DNA from: Aeromonas piscicola | GTDB lineage: Bacteria > Pseudomonadota > Gammaproteobacteria > Enterobacterales > Aeromonadaceae | Direction: 5' to 3' | Assembly (NCBI RefSeq): GCF_000820005.1 | Contig: NZ_CDBL01000033.1 | Location: forward strand, 85,712 to 129,913 | DNA: 44,202 bases | Shown here: positions 9,000-16,039 of the stretch, one piece after another | How the letters are laid out: every line of letters begins with the position of its first letter | Position numbering within the stretch: position 1 is the first letter of the stretch | The notes under the pieces: generated by a model | Told to the model about the DNA's origin: nothing | Databases searched by the model: none | The model's input: only the letters and a program-made list of their open reading frames with translations | Translations under genes and position numbers: made by a program

Positions 9000-10792
9000 T
9001 CCATCAGGTTATTTCCAGCGTCACTGCCCGCATTCGCGAGCGCAGTGCCGCCCGTCGCCAGGCGTTCCTGGCCCGTATTCAGCGCCAGGCCGAGCAGGGC
9101 AAGACCCGCGCCGCCCTGGCTTGCGGCAACCTGGCCCACGCCGTGGCCGCCTGCAGCAGTGACGAGAAGGGTCGTATCCTCGACATGACCCGCGCCAACG
9201 TCGGCATAGTCACCGCCTACAACGACATGTTGAGTGCCCATCAGCCCTATCAGGGCTACCCGGACATCATCAAGGCCGCGCTGGCCGAACTGGGTCACAG
9301 CGCCCAGGTGGCGGGTGGCGTACCGGCCATGTGCGACGGCGTGACTCAGGGTCAGCCAGGGATGGACATGTCCCTGTTTTCCCGCGATCTTATCGCCCAG
9401 GCAACCGCGCTCTCCCTCTCTCACAACACCTTTGACGCCACCCTGCTGCTCGGTATCTGCGACAAGATAGCACCTGGCCAGATCATGGGGGCGCTCTCCC
9501 ACGCGCACCTGCCCACCGCCTTCGTGCCGGCCGGCCCCATGGCCAGCGGCATCAGCAACGATGACAAGGTGAAGGTGCGCCAGCAGTACGCCGCCGGTGA
9601 ACTGGGCCGCGATGCCCTGCTGGAGATGGAGTGCGGCGCCTATCATGCGCCGGGCACCTGCACTTTCTACGGCACTGCCAACACCAACCAGCTGGTGTTC
9701 GAGGCCATGGGCCTGATGCTGCCGGGCTCCGCCTTCGTCCATCCTCACAGCGAGTTGCGCCACGCGCTCACTGAAGAAGCCGCCCGTCGCATCAGCGCCA
9801 TGATCCCTGGCTCCCCTGCCTACCGCCCCTTGAGCGAGGTGCTGGACGAGCGCGCCCTGGTCAACGGGCTGGTGGCCCTGCTCGCCTCCGGCGGCAGCAC
9901 CAACCACAGTATCCACATGGTGGCGCTGGCGCGGGCTGCCGGCCTGCACCTGACCTGGGACGACATCAGCGATCTCTCCGATGTGGTGCCGCTCTTGGTG
10001 CGCATGTACCCGAACGGCCCGGCCGATGTGAATGCCTTCGAACAGGCGGGCGGCGTGCCCGGCCTGATGCGTCGTCTGGCGCAAGAGGGGCTGATCCACA
10101 TGGATGCCACCCCTGTGTTTGGCGAGATGCAGGATTACCTCAGCCGTCCGGCTCTGGTGGATGGCGAGCTGGTGTGGCAGCCAGTGGGTGAAAGCACGGA
10201 TCCGAGCGTGCTCTCACCGACCGGTTCCGTGTTCCAGGCCACCGGCGGCACCAAGCTGCTGGCGGGTAATCTGGGCCGCGCCGTGGTCAAGGTCTCCGCC
10301 GTGGCCCCCGAGTATCGCGTTATCGAAGCGCCCGCCCGGGTTTTCTCCTCCCAGCATGCGGTGGAGGCGGCCTACAAGGCTGGCAGCCTCAATCAGGATG
10401 CCGTTATCGTGGTGCGCCACAACGGCCCGGCGGCCAACGGCATGCCGGAGTTGCACAAGCTGATGCCTGTGCTCGGCAACCTGCAGAAGGCAGGTTACAA
10501 GGTAGCACTGGTCACCGATGGTCGCCTCTCAGGCGCCTCCGGCAAGATCCCGGCTGCCATCCATGTCACCCCGGAAGCCTTGCACGGCGGCGCCATTGGC
10601 CTGCTGCGCGATGGCGATCTGCTGCGGGTGGACGCGGTGACTGGCCGCCTCGATTGCCTGACCGATTTGAGTGGCCGTACCCAGGCCGAGATTGACCTCA
10701 CTCTGGAACAAGAGGGGTGGGGCCGTGAACTGTTCAGCGTGATGCGTCGCGCGGTATCGAGCGCCGAGTGCGGCGCCACCATCTTTGATTAA
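8996..10792 (+). CDS. edd: 6-phosphogluconate dehydratase
   Basis: Dehydrates 6-phosphogluconate to 2-keto-3-deoxy-6-phosphogluconate, the committed step of the Entner-Doudoroff pathway. The 598-residue protein belongs to the IlvD/Edd family. Candidate iron-sulfur ligands are Cys113 (AMCDGVTQG), Cys155 (GICDKIAPG) and Cys222 (HAPGTCTFYG). Other family blocks are SGGSTNH, PNGPADVN, KLLAGNLGRAV and TDGRLSGASGK. The length agrees with E. coli Edd (603 aa). It overlaps gntK by four bases and ends nine bases before eda, so all three genes are probably one transcript. Unlike E. coli, the kinase is in the same operon as edd-eda. Confidence 0.97.
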   Translation: MIHQVISSVTARIRERSAARRQAFLARIQRQAEQGKTRAALACGNLAHAVAACSSDEKGRILDMTRANVGIVTAYNDMLSAHQPYQGYPDIIKAALAELGHSAQVAGGVPAMCDGVTQGQPGMDMSLFSRDLIAQATALSLSHNTFDATLLLGICDKIAPGQIMGALSHAHLPTAFVPAGPMASGISNDDKVKVRQQYAAGELGRDALLEMECGAYHAPGTCTFYGTANTNQLVFEAMGLMLPGSAFVHPHSELRHALTEEAARRISAMIPGSPAYRPLSEVLDERALVNGLVALLASGGSTNHSIHMVALARAAGLHLTWDDISDLSDVVPLLVRMYPNGPADVNAFEQAGGVPGLMRRLAQEGLIHMDATPVFGEMQDYLSRPALVDGELVWQPVGESTDPSVLSPTGSVFQATGGTKLLAGNLGRAVVKVSAVAPEYRVIEAPARVFSSQHAVEAAYKAGSLNQDAVIVVRHNGPAANGMPELHKLMPVLGNLQKAGYKVALVTDGRLSGASGKIPAAIHVTPEALHGGAIGLLRDGDLLRVDAVTGRLDCLTDLSGRTQAEIDLTLEQEGWGRELFSVMRRAVSSAECGATIFD

Positions 10793-10801
10793 GGAAGCGT
10801 T

Positions 10802-11443
10802 ATGCAAAACTGGAAAGTGACCCCTGCCGAGGTGTTTGCCGCCTCCCCGCTGGTTCCTGTGATGGTCATCAACGAGCTGGAGCAGGCCCTGCCAATGGCC
10901 AAGGCGCTGCTCGACGGCGGCATCTCGGTATTCGAGATCACCCTGCGCACCCCGGTGGCGCTCGATGCCATCGCCCTCATCGCCAAGGCGATGCCGGATG
11001 CCATGGTCGGTGCAGGCACAGTGCTCAACTGCGCGCAGTTTGACGCAGCCGTGGCCGCCGGTGCCCGCTTCGTCATCTCCCCGGGGATGACACCGGCGCT
11101 GCTGGCCCATGCGGCCAACAGCACGGCGCCGCTGATCCCGGGCGTTGCCACTGCCTCCGAGGTAATGCAGGCGCTGGAAGCGGGTTATGATCACTTGAAG
11201 TTCTTCCCGGCCGAAGCGAACGGCGGCACCAAGGCGCTGGCTGCCATTGCAGCACCGCTTCCCCAGATCAAATTCTGCCCCACCGGTGGCATAGGCCCGA
11301 AAAACGTGGCCGACTATCTGGCGCTGAAATGCGTCGCCACCGTCGGCGGTTCCTGGATGCTGCCGGCCGATGCGGTCAAGAGCGGCAACTGGGAGGAGGT
11401 GACTCGCCTCTCTCGCGAAGCGGTCGAGCTGGTTAAACGCTAA
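10802..11443 (+). CDS. eda: KDPG aldolase (2-keto-3-deoxy-6-phosphogluconate aldolase)
   Basis: Cleaves 2-keto-3-deoxy-6-phosphogluconate into pyruvate and glyceraldehyde 3-phosphate. The 213-residue class I aldolase has the Schiff-base lysine at Lys133 in HLKFFPAE, and Glu45 and Arg49 in FEITLRT, all at the same numbers as in E. coli Eda. A GGAAG ribosome site precedes the ATG by a few bases. It is the last gene of the gntK-edd-eda operon and is followed by a strong terminator. No change in any key residue is seen. Confidence 0.97.
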   Translation: MQNWKVTPAEVFAASPLVPVMVINELEQALPMAKALLDGGISVFEITLRTPVALDAIALIAKAMPDAMVGAGTVLNCAQFDAAVAAGARFVISPGMTPALLAHAANSTAPLIPGVATASEVMQALEAGYDHLKFFPAEANGGTKALAAIAAPLPQIKFCPTGGIGPKNVADYLALKCVATVGGSWMLPADAVKSGNWEEVTRLSREAVELVKR

Positions 11444-11468
11444 GCGCCAGTAGTGCAGAAAAATCATA

Positions 11469-11497
11469 CAGGCCACCCTAGGGTGGCCTGCTTTTTG
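11469..11497 (+). terminator. Rho-independent terminator of gntK-edd-eda
   Basis: CAGGCCACCC pairs with GGGTGGCCTG around a TA centre (11469-11490), and is followed by CTTTTT. Stem plus T-run on the + strand make this a clear intrinsic terminator. Confidence 0.88.
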
Positions 11498-11580
11498 GTC
11501 GTCCTAATGGTGAAAAAGCCATTTGCAGCACGCAGCCTGCTCCCTTATGGTTATGGCCGGTTTCTCTCCGGCTGGCCGAC

Positions 11581-12273
11581 ATGTCCTTTCTCCATCGTTC
11601 CTGCCCGCAAGGGCACTTCACCCCGCTGCACTGCCATCCACAGGCCCAGTATTGCTACATGCACGATGGCGGCGGCGTCATCACTGGAGGCGGTGCCAGC
11701 GAGCTGCTGGTCGCCGGCCAGCTCTGTTTTATTCCTACGGGCTGGGAGCACGAGTTTCGCACGCTGCGCCACACCCGTATCTCGCTCATCTATACAGCGC
11801 CGTCCGGGCATGACCCTTTTGGCCTGCGTCAGGTGACCCCATTGCTGGCCGGTCTCTTTGCCCGTCTTACCGAGTTGGGGGAGGGAAGCGAGCGCGAGGC
11901 CTATTTGATGGTGATCGGCCACGAACTGGCACGCGCTGTCCCCCAGGCGGCTCAGCCTGCGCTTGCAGCCAATCTCGATCCACGCCTGCTGCGGGTGCTG
12001 GAGCGGGTCTGTCAGGCTCCCTCTGTCAACATTGTACTGGCGATGCTGGCAGAGGATTGCGGCGCCTCGGTACGCACCCTCAACCGACTCTTTCTCCAGC
12101 AGTTGGGTTGCACCTTTCGTCAGTGGCGGGAGCAGGTGGTGATGGGACGGGCGCGTCAGCTACAGCATCAGGGGCTAACCTTGGCGCAGATCGCCGACCA
12201 GCTCGGCTATGAGGATCCTGGTGCCTTCTCTCACGCTTTCCAGCGCTTTGTGCGGTGCGACTCAGCGCCGTGA
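11581..12273 (+). CDS. AraC-family transcriptional regulator with cupin sensor domain
   Basis: A 230-residue protein. Residues about 10-75 form a small cupin with HCHPQAQ and FIPTGWEHEF, resembling AraC/XylS N-terminal sensor domains. Residues about 140-225 form the two helix-turn-helix units: LAEDCGASVRTLNRLF and LTLAQIADQLGYEDPGAFSHAF, followed by a shortened end. The ligand is unknown. The ATG at 11581 lacks a clear ribosome site; the frame stays open back to 11482, so the true start may be a non-ATG codon upstream. It converges with the NTF2-like gene, overlapping it by 12 bases. Direct repeats upstream of that gene look like AraC-type sites. Confidence 0.82.
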   Translation: MSFLHRSCPQGHFTPLHCHPQAQYCYMHDGGGVITGGGASELLVAGQLCFIPTGWEHEFRTLRHTRISLIYTAPSGHDPFGLRQVTPLLAGLFARLTELGEGSEREAYLMVIGHELARAVPQAAQPALAANLDPRLLRVLERVCQAPSVNIVLAMLAEDCGASVRTLNRLFLQQLGCTFRQWREQVVMGRARQLQHQGLTLAQIADQLGYEDPGAFSHAFQRFVRCDSAP

Positions 12274-12651
12274 ACCTATGTCCTCGTCCTGCGCGCTGCC
12301 AGTCAGCAGGCAGGTTACCTCGTCGGTCTGGCAGATCTTGCCGTGGTGAAAGGTAAAGAGGCCGCTTACCTTGCAAACGAGGGGGAGGCCATCGTGACGG
12401 GTGGCCCGCACCACATGGGTCGAGTGCACCCTATCCCCCTGCGCGATTGAGGCGACGAACTCGATGGTGGCTTTGGCCAGATGATCTCTCAGCGCCGCAA
12501 TGTGCTGGCGGAAAGCCGCGTAGTCGAGCTGCTCGCCATTCACTTGCTGGCAGTAGTCCGGAGTGAACCACTGGTCGAGTTCGGCAAGGGTAAAGCTGGG
12601 ATCGCAGATCACGTGTTGCAGGCAGGTTTGCAATCTCTCGGTGTTGTTCAT
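12262..12651 (-). CDS. NTF2-like (SnoaL-type) small protein
   Basis: A 129-residue protein with the size and pattern of the NTF2/SnoaL fold: an N-terminal helix run (LQTCLQHVI), WFTPDYCQQVNG, a middle AALRDHLAKATIEFVASIAQGDRV strand region, and GKICQTDEV near the end. Members may be isomerases, dehydratases, polyketide cyclases or simple binding proteins, so no reaction is assigned. The start at 12651 is supported by AGGAG about seven bases upstream; the frame also runs further upstream but lacks a better start. It lies just downstream of gntR on the same strand with its own repeat-bearing upstream region. Confidence 0.7.
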   Translation of the reverse strand: MNNTERLQTCLQHVICDPSFTLAELDQWFTPDYCQQVNGEQLDYAAFRQHIAALRDHLAKATIEFVASIAQGDRVHSTHVVRATRHDGLPLVCKVSGLFTFHHGKICQTDEVTCLLTGSAQDEDIGSRR

Positions 12652-12723
12652 CTTCTGCTCCTGATGATGTGGTCGGGATGTCGGGCCAGCATAGATCAGG
12701 GGACGGAGAGAACAGGCGGGAGG

Positions 12724-12757
12724 ATGCGCCATCATGGCTGGTAAATGCGCCATGATG
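12724..12757. promoter_or_regulatory. 21-bp-spaced direct repeats upstream of the NTF2-like gene
   Basis: ATGCGCCATCATG (12724-12736) and ATGCGCCATGATG (12745-12757) match at 12 of 13 positions and are exactly 21 bases apart, two helical turns. CATCATGGC/GCCATGATG inside the same stretch also forms a 9-base inverted repeat. On the minus strand a weak promoter (CCTGTT, 17 bases, TATGCT; 12716 to 12688) begins just downstream. This layout is typical of AraC-type activator sites. The neighbouring AraC-type protein is the candidate binder. Confidence 0.45.
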
Positions 12758-12764
12758 ACAGGGG

Positions 12765-13772
12765 TCAGCCCAGGCTGTCCCCTTCATAGAGAGAGAAGCC
12801 CATATCCTTGCGGGTGTCGGGCAGTGGCTGGCCGCTGAGTCGGGCCAGCAGCATGGTCGCCGCCTCGCGGCCTATCTCCTTGCGCGGGGTGACGATACTG
12901 GCCAGCTTGGGGGTCATGGCATGGCCTATGTCGAGGGCGTTGCTGCCGGCGATGGCGATCTGCTGGGGCACGGGTATCCACTTGGCCTGACACTGCAGCA
13001 GGGCGCCCACCGCCAGGTCATCGTTGGTGCAGAACAGGCCGTCGAGGTCGGGGTAGCGCACCAGCGCCTGATCCAGCAACTGACCACCCAGGGTGAAGCT
13101 GGAGGACTGCTCGGTCAGCAGGTGCTGGCCGGTCAGGCCATAATCGCCCATCGCCTGGTAGTAACCCTCCATCCTCAGCTGGGTGCGCACGTCGAGACGT
13201 GCCCCCAGGTAGACCAGCTTGCGTCGGCCCCGGCGCAGCATCTCTGTTACCATGGCCCGGGCGGCGGCCCTGTGATCCATCCCCACCACCATGTCGATGG
13301 GGGTTTGCGGCAGATCCATGGTTTCCACCACAGGAATGCCGGCGGTGGCGATCATTTTGCGGGTGCGCTCCGTGTGCTGGCTGTCGGAGAGGATCAGGCC
13401 GTCCACGTGATAGGAGAGCAGGGAGGCCACCTGCTCCTCTTCCCGTTCCGGGTTGTAGCCGTAGTGGGCGAGCAGGGTCTGGTAGCCGGCGGGCCGGGTC
13501 ACCGACTCTATGCCATGCACCACGGCGGAGAAGACCTGGTTGGAGAGGGAGGGGATCAGGATGCCGATCGCTCTACTGGTGGCGTTGGATAGAATGTCCG
13601 GCGCCCGGTTGGGGATGTAGCCCAGCGCCTCCACTGCGGCGGCGATCCGCTCACGGGTGCCCTCGGCCACGGCCTGCGGATCGCGCAGGTAGCGGCTGAC
13701 GGTCATCTTGGTGACCCCGGTCTGGTCGGCTATGTCCTGCAGAGTTGGGCGGCGCTTTCGGGTATCGTTCAT
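12765..13772 (-). CDS. gntR: LacI-family gluconate repressor GntR
   Basis: A 335-residue LacI/GalR-type repressor that should release the gluconate genes when gluconate is present. The helix-turn-helix LQDIADQTGVTKMTVSRYLR spans residues 11-30, and the hinge region ALGYIPNRAPDILSN is essentially identical to E. coli GntR (331 aa). A periplasmic-binding-protein-like ligand domain follows, with FCTNDDLAVGA. I start it at the ATG at 13772. An ATG at 13805 is open too, but it would place the palindromic operator at 13790-13805 inside the gene and add residues the family lacks. The operator suggests autoregulation. Confidence 0.93.
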   Translation of the reverse strand: MNDTRKRRPTLQDIADQTGVTKMTVSRYLRDPQAVAEGTRERIAAAVEALGYIPNRAPDILSNATSRAIGILIPSLSNQVFSAVVHGIESVTRPAGYQTLLAHYGYNPEREEEQVASLLSYHVDGLILSDSQHTERTRKMIATAGIPVVETMDLPQTPIDMVVGMDHRAAARAMVTEMLRRGRRKLVYLGARLDVRTQLRMEGYYQAMGDYGLTGQHLLTEQSSSFTLGGQLLDQALVRYPDLDGLFCTNDDLAVGALLQCQAKWIPVPQQIAIAGSNALDIGHAMTPKLASIVTPRKEIGREAATMLLARLSGQPLPDTRKDMGFSLYEGDSLG

Positions 13773-13789
13773 CTCGGGATCCGGCAAAA

Positions 13790-13805
13790 ATGTTACAGGT
13801 AACAT
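13790..13805. promoter_or_regulatory. GntR-type operator between gntR and the qnr-like gene
   Basis: ATGTTACAGGTAACAT is a 16-base palindrome with one central mismatch. It has the same half-site (ATGTTAC) as the two sites upstream of gntK. It lies 17 bases upstream of the gntR start and 56 bases upstream of the divergent qnr-like gene. Autoregulation of gntR is likely; control of the divergent gene is possible. Confidence 0.8.
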
Positions 13806-13861
13806 TACCGTTTTTGTTTAACAAAGTCAGCATATGACGCCATCGGCAGAGGACTATTCGC

Positions 13862-14512
13862 ATGATCAAGGGCAAGTGCTTCGAGGGGAAGCGTTTCGAA
13901 CAGCAGGATGTGGCGCAAGAGTGCTTCACTGAGTGCCGCTTCATCGACTGCAACTTCTCCTGGCTGGACTTGAGCGAGAGCCGCTTCGTCGACTGCAGTT
14001 TCTACGAGCGGGAGCGCGAGCTGGGCTGCCAGCTGCAGGGCTGCGATCTGCGGGAGGCGAGCTTTCTGCGCTGCGATCTGACCCTAGCGGATCTCAGCCG
14101 CAGCCAGTGTCTGGGGCTGGAGATGCGTGACTGCCAGGCCATGGGCATCAACTTTGCCCGCGCCAGCTTCGCCAACCAGATCACCGTCAAGAGCTACTTC
14201 TGCGAGGCGCATCTTACCGGCAACAATTTCAGCTACGCCAACTTCGATGGCTGCCTGCTGGAGCGCTGCGAGCTCAGTGGCAATCGCTGGCAGGGAGCCA
14301 GCCTGCTGGGGGCCTCGCTGGCCGGCTCCGATCTGAGCGGTTCAGAGTTCGGCCAGATAGAGTGGACCAGCTTCAACCTGCAGGGCTGCGATCTGCGCCA
14401 GTGCGATCTGCCCGGGCTGGATCTGCGCCGGGTCAAGCTGGACGGGGTGCAGATCAATGAAGAGCAGCAGCAGGGGCTGCTCGAACAGCTCGGCCTCATC
14501 GTCTTCCCCTGA
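13862..14512 (+). CDS. Qnr-like pentapeptide repeat protein
   Basis: A 216-residue protein built almost entirely of A(D/N)LXX-type pentapeptides, such as CDLRE, ADLSR, SDLSG and CDLRQ, which would form a right-handed beta-helix. Qnr-family features are the block FYERERELGC with hinge-like Gly55, the segment SYFCEAHLTGNNFSYANF, CELSGNRWQGASLLGA with SDLSG, and a C-terminal helix LLEQLGLIV. Plasmid Qnr proteins (about 214-218 aa) protect DNA gyrase and topoisomerase IV from quinolones, and many aquatic Gammaproteobacteria carry chromosomal relatives. Activity here is inferred. AGAGGA lies about ten bases before the ATG. No LexA box is visible, but a GntR operator is. Confidence 0.85.
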   Translation: MIKGKCFEGKRFEQQDVAQECFTECRFIDCNFSWLDLSESRFVDCSFYERERELGCQLQGCDLREASFLRCDLTLADLSRSQCLGLEMRDCQAMGINFARASFANQITVKSYFCEAHLTGNNFSYANFDGCLLERCELSGNRWQGASLLGASLAGSDLSGSEFGQIEWTSFNLQGCDLRQCDLPGLDLRRVKLDGVQINEEQQQGLLEQLGLIVFP

Positions 14513-14581
14513 TCCCGGTGGTCGAAAACGGGGTAAGTTTTCGTCATTCGATGCCGCCGACAGGGTCGTCGGCGACGATCA

Positions 14582-14608
14582 AAAAAGCCTGCGTCATGCA
14601 GGCTTTTT
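14582..14608. terminator. Bidirectional terminator between the qnr-like gene and envC
   Basis: AAAAAGCCTGC (14582-14592) and GCAGGCTTTTT (14598-14608) form a perfect 11-base stem with a 5-base loop, usable from either side of two convergent genes. A second smaller hairpin (CGCCGAC/GTCGGCG, 14555-14574) precedes it. Confidence 0.88.
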
Positions 14609-14626
14609 GCCATCTAGTGGGCGGGA

Positions 14627-16030
14627 TCAGCGTTTGGCCAGCCACTTGGTCGGGTTGATGGCTTCACCCTGATAGCGGATCTCGAAGTAGAGGCCGGGTC
14701 TGTCCTGGCCGCCACTGTCGCCGACCAGCGCCACGGGTTCGCCCTGTTCCACGCTCTGACCCACCTGACGCAGCAGCGACTGGTTGTGACCGTAGAGGCT
14801 CATGTAGCCACGGCCGTGGTCGATCACCAGCAGCATGCCGAAGCCATCCAGCCAGTCGGCGTAAACCACCTGGCCCGGTGCGACCGCCTTGACCTGGGTT
14901 CCTTCGCTGGCGCCAATCAGGGTGCCCTTCCACTTTAGCTCGGCGGTGCGGGCTGAACCGTAGGAGATAAGGATCGGGCCCTGCACCGGCCAGCGCAGGC
15001 TGCCGTTGGTGCTGAGACCGCCGTAGCCGCCACTGCTTGGCTTGGAGCTGCTGCGCGCGGCGGCTTGCTGCTCCGCCACCCGGTTCTGTTGTTCGGTTAC
15101 TTTTTGCTGTTGGGCGGCGAGCCGTTGTTGCTCGCCGACCTTCTGCTGCTCGGCCGCGATCCGCTGCTGTTCTGCAATCCGTTTCTGCTCGGCGGCCAGG
15201 CGTTGGGCCTCCAGGCGGCGCTGGCGCTCCTGTTCGGCTTTCAGCTTGGCCAGCCGCTCCCGCTCGGCCCGCTCACGACGCTCCTGCTCTTCCCGCTGGC
15301 GACGCAGCTCTTCCAGCCGGGCCTTCAGGGCTTTCTCCGCCTTGACCAGCTTGGTCAGCTTCTGTTCGTCGTTTTGCACCGATTGTTGCAACTGGTTGCG
15401 TACCTTGGCGCGGCTCTGTTGGCTGGCCAGCAGGGCCTGATGGTGCTCCTGCTGTTCGCTTAGCAGGGCTTGCAGCTTGCTCTCGGTCTCTTTGGTAGCC
15501 AGCTGGTTTTTGGCCAGCTTGGTGCGGGTCGCACGCAGGGCGTCGATGGCCTCGATGCGAGCCTTGTTGAGGTAGTCATAGTAATCGAGAGAGCGGCTCA
15601 GTTTGGCCGGATCCTGCTGATTGAGCAGCAGTTTGAGGTAATCGTGGTTGCCCGCCTGGAAGGCGCTTTCCGCCTGCTTGGCCAGCAACTGCTTCTGATG
15701 GCTGGCCTGTTGTTCCAGATCCAGCTTGTCCTGTTGCAGGCCAACCAGTTTTTGCTGATTCTGTTTCAGCTGTTGTTTGGTCTGCTCGAGCTTGGCCGCC
15801 GCGGCCGAGATGGCCTGCTCATCGGCCTTGAGCTGGGTGTTGAGTTTGGCCAGCTCCTGCTTGCTGAGCTTGATGGTTTTCTGTTGCTCTTTGATCTGGG
15901 ACTGCATGGTGCCGAGCTGCTGATTGGCAGCCAGGGCCTTGCCAGCGACAAACGACAGGCAAAAAAACAGCGCGCCGGCCAACAGGCCGACGCGACTGGT
16001 TTTGTTTGAAATAACTTCGCATCCCCGCAT
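14627..16030 (-). CDS. envC: Murein hydrolase activator EnvC
   Basis: EnvC is a periplasmic LytM-type factor that activates the amidases AmiA and AmiB at the division septum. The 467-residue product (E. coli 419) has a signal peptide ending near AGKALA (residue 35), a long coiled coil (about 38-310), a Q/E-rich repeat stretch, and a C-terminal LytM/M23 domain. The usual zinc ligands are absent: GASEGT stands where HxGxD occurs and YFEIRY where HxH occurs. EnvC orthologues share this loss, which fits an activator instead of an enzyme. It begins nine bases after gpmM, as in E. coli. No strong ribosome site precedes the ATG. Confidence 0.93.
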   Translation of the reverse strand: MRGCEVISNKTSRVGLLAGALFFCLSFVAGKALAANQQLGTMQSQIKEQQKTIKLSKQELAKLNTQLKADEQAISAAAAKLEQTKQQLKQNQQKLVGLQQDKLDLEQQASHQKQLLAKQAESAFQAGNHDYLKLLLNQQDPAKLSRSLDYYDYLNKARIEAIDALRATRTKLAKNQLATKETESKLQALLSEQQEHHQALLASQQSRAKVRNQLQQSVQNDEQKLTKLVKAEKALKARLEELRRQREEQERRERAERERLAKLKAEQERQRRLEAQRLAAEQKRIAEQQRIAAEQQKVGEQQRLAAQQQKVTEQQNRVAEQQAAARSSSKPSSGGYGGLSTNGSLRWPVQGPILISYGSARTAELKWKGTLIGASEGTQVKAVAPGQVVYADWLDGFGMLLVIDHGRGYMSLYGHNQSLLRQVGQSVEQGEPVALVGDSGGQDRPGLYFEIRYQGEAINPTKWLAKR

Positions 16031-16039
16031 GGGGAAGGA

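Noticed and set aside
13773..13805. Longer gntR start at 13805
   Set aside because: It would put the palindromic operator inside the coding region and add 11 residues not found at the start of GntR orthologues.
13806..13861. LexA (SOS) box upstream of the qnr-like gene
   Set aside because: No CTGT-N8-ACAG pattern is present between the GntR operator and the start codon.
15037..15463. Leucine- and serine-rich + strand frames opposite the envC coiled coil
   Set aside because: They are complementary readings of the Q/E/R-rich repeat of EnvC, which mimics membrane-like sequence on the other strand.
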